64,000 bases of DNA. It comes from Syngnathus acus. Taxonomy: Eukaryota > Chordata > Actinopteri > Syngnathiformes > Syngnathidae. The stretch covers positions 16,420,193 to 16,484,192 of the forward strand of contig NC_051088.1 of assembly GCF_901709675.1 (NCBI RefSeq), given 5' to 3'. Positions within the stretch are counted from its first letter, which is position 1. The number at the start of each line of letters is the position of its first letter. The notes below the pieces were generated by a model. It had not been told where the DNA came from. It worked only from the letters and a program-made list of their open reading frames with translations, and did no database searches. The translations under genes were made by a program, and so were the position numbers. Shown here piece by piece: positions 50,401 through 64,000 of the stretch.

Positions 50401-51265
50401 CTGGCAAGGAGCTTTTGAGGGACTCTCAGTACTTGGTAAGATTTATTTTTTTTCTTTCTCTCTCACAGCTGGTGCTTCATATGTCGTGCAGTCTATAGAG
50501 ACAGATATTGTGAGGTCTGGCCATTACAACAGCAGGAAATGAAAAGGAACTGTTAGTCAACTGCACCTTTCACAACATCCTGGTCTGAAACAGCATCTGG
50601 GATTTATGTGTCCATCAGGATCACTTTGCTAGTTATTTCCAAAGGTACTTGATGGGGTCAAGGTCAGCGCACTCATGTTCCTGGAGACCATTTGACTAAT
50701 TGAGTAACCCTAGATCTTTCTTTTTTTCTTCTGTAAATTTAAACACTATGTGAAGCCCTCTTGAGTTGCAACGTTGGAACAAAATCAAGTCTTTTTTTCT
50801 GGCCGAAGCTGCTGCGCCACCACTGTTGTGCTTTCAGAAGGCTAACACTGATCCAGAATTCAAGTTTCCAAATGTGATTCAGTTCTTATGATCTTGTTCA
50901 GGTATATCCAGTGACGGGATTCCCAGACCCTGCTGTGGTAAGTGCTGCACATCGTTTAATCATGGAACACCAGGGCAGGTTTTCCCAGACCTCGCGCATT
51001 CTTCAACAGGTAAATAATTGTGCAATATCTTCATCTGTAGCTGAATATAATTTAGTAAAACATTATTTAACCATTTTAAATATCGGATGTTTTGGATAAC
51101 TTGCCTACTCTTCTGTTTGTCCAGCTTCAAACTATCGAACTGATTCCTGTCACCAAGGTGACCTACTCATGGAAAGGGAAAACCAACATTTACTTTGTCT
51201 ATGGAAATGAATTTAAAGTCAGTGCAGACAAGTACCCTGCCACCTGTTGCTGCACTGTAATGTAG
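47496..51265 (+). CDS. ssuh2: SSUH2 homolog, cysteine-rich CxxCxG-repeat protein
   Basis: The 13 coding exons are 47496-47518, 47621-47685, 48160-48264, 49030-49105, 49199-49328, 49420-49480, 49624-49745, 49838-49900, 49984-50066, 50157-50249, 50330-50435, 50902-51009 and 51125-51265. They total 1176 nt, or 391 aa. The N-terminal 90 residues are Pro/Gly-rich (GGFLPPPMPTQPTPLP). The middle carries six DnaJ-like cysteine repeats between about residues 195 and 275: CHVCVGAG, CKDCTGAG, CWVCNGAG, CNHCFGRG, CNGCQGQG and CPTCHGK. The C-terminus ends CCCTVM. This matches the vertebrate SSUH2 family, related to the nematode ssu-2 protein; some literature links it to tooth development, and its biochemical function is poorly known. 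The zinc-binding reading is inferred from the cysteine spacing. One donor (GTTCAT after 49745) is weak but frame-confirmed. Confidence 0.92.
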
Positions 51266-52518
51266 CTGCAGAAGCCGATGTGATTGCACTCTCTCAACAA
51301 TAATCAAATCATAACCAATACGAACAATCACCCTGCTACCTGTTAGATAGCGATGAAACTGCAGATTACAGCGTGACCATATTTTTCGCTCACATCAAAA
51401 ATTAAATAATTGTTATTGTATGTTTTGTGTATTTACTGTACGGCAGTATACAGTACCTTAAAAAATCATGACAAAAATTCATGCTACACTCAAAACCATA
51501 TATCCCTTAAATGCATTGTAGATTGAACTTATTTTACTTTTTTATTTTTCTGTATGATTTCTGTCACAATATTTCAAACAAATGTATATTTTTCACTTCA
51601 AATGTTTTGTATAATTATGAAAGACTGCTTATGCTTTTGCATAAATATTCGTACAACATGTATTCATTGAGAAATTCGAATAAATTGTATTTTCTAATAT
51701 TTTACTTCGTGTGCTGTCGTCATAATAAATGGACTGTCGCAGCTGCGATGACGTCGAGAACGTGTTCGCCATAATGACAGTAAACCAACAACAAAAAAGC
51801 CACATTATACAATTTAAGGTTTGGCTGTGAAATTCCCCGTGTACCGTTTACTTACGGCAGTCGGGTCTGGATCCGTATCGACATAATTAGGTCTTGGAAA
51901 CTTCTGACAAAACTGAGGAACTGAACGGAACATTGAGGTGAAGTTAGCATGTTAGCTAGCTAAATAACCAGGTTTACCTGCGATGCCGCTAGCACATGGC
52001 TAATGCCAACATTGGCTGTAATAAACGGAGCGGTCTCCGATATTCCGAAAGTGTTTGACTTTACACGGTACGAGTACACGCGTCAGAAGAATATGCAACT
52101 GTGGGTTTTAAAGTGAGCACGTTTACATCGTCATGAGTAGTCCGACTCCAGTTAGCTTGCTTGTTTAGCCAAGGCGCAGCGACTCAAAGGACTCATGTTG
52201 TTTACATCATCTGGGTGCGAAGAAATGCATAACGTGGTGCTGCCTGCAATCAAACTGACTGCTTTCATGTACTTCCTTGCTGTTTGGTTGTTTTTGATCA
52301 TTCCTGCAGTCTTGACAGTTGTAGTCCCTGGAGACTGCTGCACCTGCAAACAGAGAATCTGTCTTTTGTACTATATTTATCAAGTATGTTCCGGCTGATT
52401 GAGTTAAAGTTCTGCTTTTCTAGGTTCTTTGATTGTAAGCTGTTACACATGAGGCAGATTTTAATAGTGAGGGTACAGGTTTTGAATTGAATGGCAACTT
52501 TCCTGTCATTCCTCGTAG
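51266..52518 (+). other. ssuh2 3' UTR and dcaf1 promoter/leader region
   Basis: ssuh2 is followed by an AATAAA at 51679-51684, suggesting a 3' UTR of about 0.4 kb. From about 51720 the sequence becomes more CpG-containing. A possible dcaf1 untranslated exon ends near CATTGAG then GTGAAG (about 51936). The first dcaf1 coding exon has an acceptor (CCTCGTAG) just before 52519. No coding sequence was seen in between. Confidence 0.45.
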
Positions 52519-52523
52519 GAGTT

Positions 52524-61569
<9,046 letters not shown>

Positions 61570-62700
61570 GCGCCAGTGAGCAGCCCTGACTAACCGGACA
61601 CCAAGTCAAGCCCTCTGCGCCGTAGACGTGAGCTATGGATGAAGAGGCGAGAACGAGAGCCGGATCAGCAGACTCAGCGGGAGAGTTTGAAGCCCAGAGA
61701 TAACTCCGAACACCGCGATTGTATGTGATTATAGTTCTATAGGAAGGCTTGATGTGGAGGGAACCAGCCGGTATGTGGGTGCATTTAGAACATTTCATAT
61801 TTTATTCACAAACCTTTTAAAAAGTATTTCTGTTTAATAAAGACCTCACATACGCAGCAATTTGGTGACACAGAGTTGGGCTACATTCTAGGGGTGAAGT
61901 TGTGTTTCTAAGAGTGTAATGCACCCATAAGCGTAGAGTTGTAACCATAGAGTGGAATAGTCATCACAAATATGCTTTAGTTTTGGATTTAGGTTGCTAA
62001 ATGAATGCAAAGATCAGAGCAGTTGCTATTCTATCGCATGGCCTCTTGCTTTTAAGACAGATCAGTTGAATTGATTGGGCACTCCTGACTTGCTGAACCA
62101 AACCCAATCGAATGCCTGAAAGTGACAAAACTGCCAAAATGCTTCCTGTGCAATTCTTACGTGCACTCTCATACTTGGACAGCTGTGTTCTTTCCTGCGC
62201 CCAGTAAAGTTTTGGATGAAGACCGATGTGCTTTTGCTAAGAAATGATGAGAGAAGATTGAACTGGACAAAAAAGTATAAATATCTGGTGATGAAAATAA
62301 CATCTATTTTTGATTTGAAGTTTATTTCTAGGCAGATTCAAGCATTGAGGTCCGGCTCAATTTTATAAAGCCACTTCGGTCAAAGAGTTAATTGTTTTTC
62401 TAAATGATTATTTCTGGTATGTTCATTTTATCAGCTTTTTTTTCCCACAGGAAGATTTTCTTGAGACGTTTAATGTACAGCTTGTATGTATCTAAAAGTA
62501 TTTTTCTTATAAATAAAACTTAAGAATTACATTTTGCAGCTGCATAAATAAAATTTCACACTGTGACGGAATTTGAGGTTTCCATCACATGCACATGCAG
62601 ATTAACAAGAAAAAAAGTGCTTCTGGTGCCTCTAGAAATATTTTTGTGCAGATTAGAGGATCAATGTGTAAAATAATCTTTCATTGATTTGAACCATGAA
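61570..62700 (+). other. dcaf1: dcaf1 3' UTR and poly(A) signals
   Basis: AATAAA occurs at 61836-61841, about 270 nt after the stop. Further AATAAA motifs near 62512 and 62546 could serve longer transcripts. No coding sequence was seen. dcaf1 converges here with the CABLES-family gene on the minus strand. Confidence 0.55.
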
Positions 62701-63452
62701 ATCATTACAATAAGAACTACACAAAACAAACTGCATTTAAATATATTTTAATCATTTAACAATACAAAACATTTTACACATGACTGGTTTTCTTTTACAT
62801 TCAGTGACATATTTAGTAGTTGAGACAGTTTTTTTAAGAGGTCTCACACCACAAACATTTGCTTGGACTGAAACAGCACACTGGAGTCGGAGGCACTTTA
62901 ATGCTTGCACATCCACATCTGACAACAACACACACACACCACAAAGCAAAATTCCTGAGAAATCAAACGTGCCAGAGATACACACTGGGGCTTTGTGCAC
63001 AACACACACGCACACACAAAGTAAACAACATTACAGAGAGCTGCCATGAAATACATTGAAGAGTGCCACACAGTTGTTACATGCCACAATCTACAGTTCA
63101 ATGTCTAGTCAAAAAGTTCAAACGACTAAATGTCACAGTGGGTTTAAAAGGCATGTTTAAAAACACAAGTGACAAATGCTGTTTAGGTCATTCAGGTGCA
63201 AAATCCACAAGCCTGTGGAAACATTTCTTCCATATCTTTGATATCTACTTAAGGTCCATGGAGCCACTGGGCAAAAGATGGCACTAGTAGTAGTAGTGTA
63301 CAAGTACACTTTAAAATGCTGATCAAGGAATAAACACACAAAAGGCTTCCCAGACAAAGATCACAGTTTTGACAAACCATATAGTTGAACCACGACAAAT
63401 CCAAAGAATGCACACATGCGTGCTAGTCGTAAAGTAAGTCTCGGGCGTCGAG
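62701..63452 (-). other. Probable 3' UTR of the CABLES-family gene
   Basis: About 0.75 kb downstream (on the minus strand) of the CABLES-family stop codon, with no coding sequence. A minus-strand ATTAAA near 62750 could be the poly(A) signal. It includes short CA and TAG repeats. Confidence 0.4.
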
Positions 63453-63918
63453 TTATCCCTGCTTCACCAATCGCCGGTAATGCGGCATCACCTTGCTGTC
63501 GGGCAGGTAGAGGCCCAATTCCAAGGCAACCAGCACGGGGAACTCCAGAGGAACCAACTCCCGTCTGTTGATGCGGAAACGCTCCTCTAGTTTCTGTTGG
63601 AATAAAGCAAGGGATGTGATTGGCTGCTTCTCCATCCATCCACGACCTGAAGCGCTTTTCCTCTCAAGGTAAATAAATTGGGTAGCGTTCGGGTACTGCT
63701 GCAGTGTACTCACGTCAATGAGCTGTTTGACTTCGTTCTTCCTCAGGTCACTGCTGATCTTTGCAGCCAGCAGCACGCATGCGGCTGCCACCAGTTTCCT
63801 GTTGGGCTTGTTGAGGCGCCCCTGCAGCACCAGCTTCTCAAAATAAACAAACGCCATCGCTGTGGTGACCGGCTGGAGGGCGCACTCCTCGCTCACGGCC
63901 CGCATCTCCCTCTTCAGG
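63453..63918 (-). CDS. CABLES-family (CDK5 and ABL1 enzyme substrate) C-terminal cyclin-box region, partial
   Basis: The last two coding exons are visible: 63918-63714 and 63593-63453, with stop TAA at complement 63455-63453. They join in frame as ...VKQLID then KLEERFRINRRELV... and end PVLVALELGLYLPDSKVMPHYRRLVKQG. The block AMAFVYFEKLVLQGRLNKPN followed by RKLVAAACVLLAAKISSDLRK is the cyclin-box-like fold of CABLES1/2, adaptor proteins linking CDKs to tyrosine kinases such as Abl and Src and influencing CDK phosphorylation. From recalled sequences it looks slightly closer to CABLES2 (EEC..QPVT, SSDLRK.EVKQLIDKLEERFR), but the paralog was not settled. The acceptor before 63918 (TTTGCGTCAG) is clear. 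The N-terminal exons lie beyond the window edge. Confidence 0.9.
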
Positions 63919-64000
63919 CTGACGCAAAGGAAAAGGTTTTTGGTTTTCAATGCAGTGGAGAGAATGGTGGAGAGGTTTGAAGCACACGTTTCTACCTTCT

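Overview
The window is a stretch of teleost (ray-finned fish) nuclear chromosome. This rests on spliced GT-AG genes with vertebrate-type proteins, short introns, AT-rich spacers, and repeat families common in fish: hAT-type non-autonomous elements, a Ty3/Gypsy pol relic, a solo LTR and tRNA-like SINE copies. Six genes are recognisable. For the five complete ones I assembled every coding exon by hand, and the exon lengths sum to a whole number of codons. No CRISPR array, operon, rRNA or convincing tRNA gene was seen.

Layout: 1-8 kb is gene-poor, with microsatellites, a decayed Ty3/Gypsy pol fragment (about 2.2-3.8 kb, minus) and a SINE-like repeat (7.2-7.5 kb). At 8.0-20.5 kb is slc6a6 (plus), the Na+/Cl- dependent taurine transporter: 13 coding exons, 626 aa, with a plausible promoter and first exon just upstream and a long 3' UTR carrying a hAT-type insertion. 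At 22.2-41.5 kb is grip2 (minus), the seven-PDZ glutamate-receptor-interacting scaffold: 23 coding exons, 1057 aa. Its introns hold a perfect solo LTR and a TGGA microsatellite close to a splice donor. At 45.2-46.6 kb is rpl32 (minus, 135 aa), with a terminal-oligopyrimidine first exon. At 47.0-51.7 kb is ssuh2 (plus, 391 aa, cysteine-rich repeats, CaaX-like end), head to head with rpl32. At 52.5-61.8 kb is dcaf1/vprbp (plus, 24 coding exons, 1534 aa), a CUL4-DDB1 substrate receptor. At 62.7-64 kb is the 3' end of a CABLES-family cyclin-box gene (minus, cut by the window edge), tail to tail with dcaf1.

These are independent housekeeping, neuronal and metabolic genes, not a pathway cluster. 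As I recall, human SLC6A6, GRIP2, RPL32 and SSUH2 all lie in chromosome region 3p25, so the order looks like partly conserved synteny. I found no convincing new biological system. The best leads are: an alternative slc6a6 first exon that splices in frame; a hAT insertion with a perfect 8-bp target duplication in the slc6a6 3' UTR; a perfect solo LTR in grip2; a microsatellite 11 nt from a grip2 splice donor; a CaaX-like C-terminus on SSUH2; and an unexplained 166-codon open frame near 44.4-44.9 kb.
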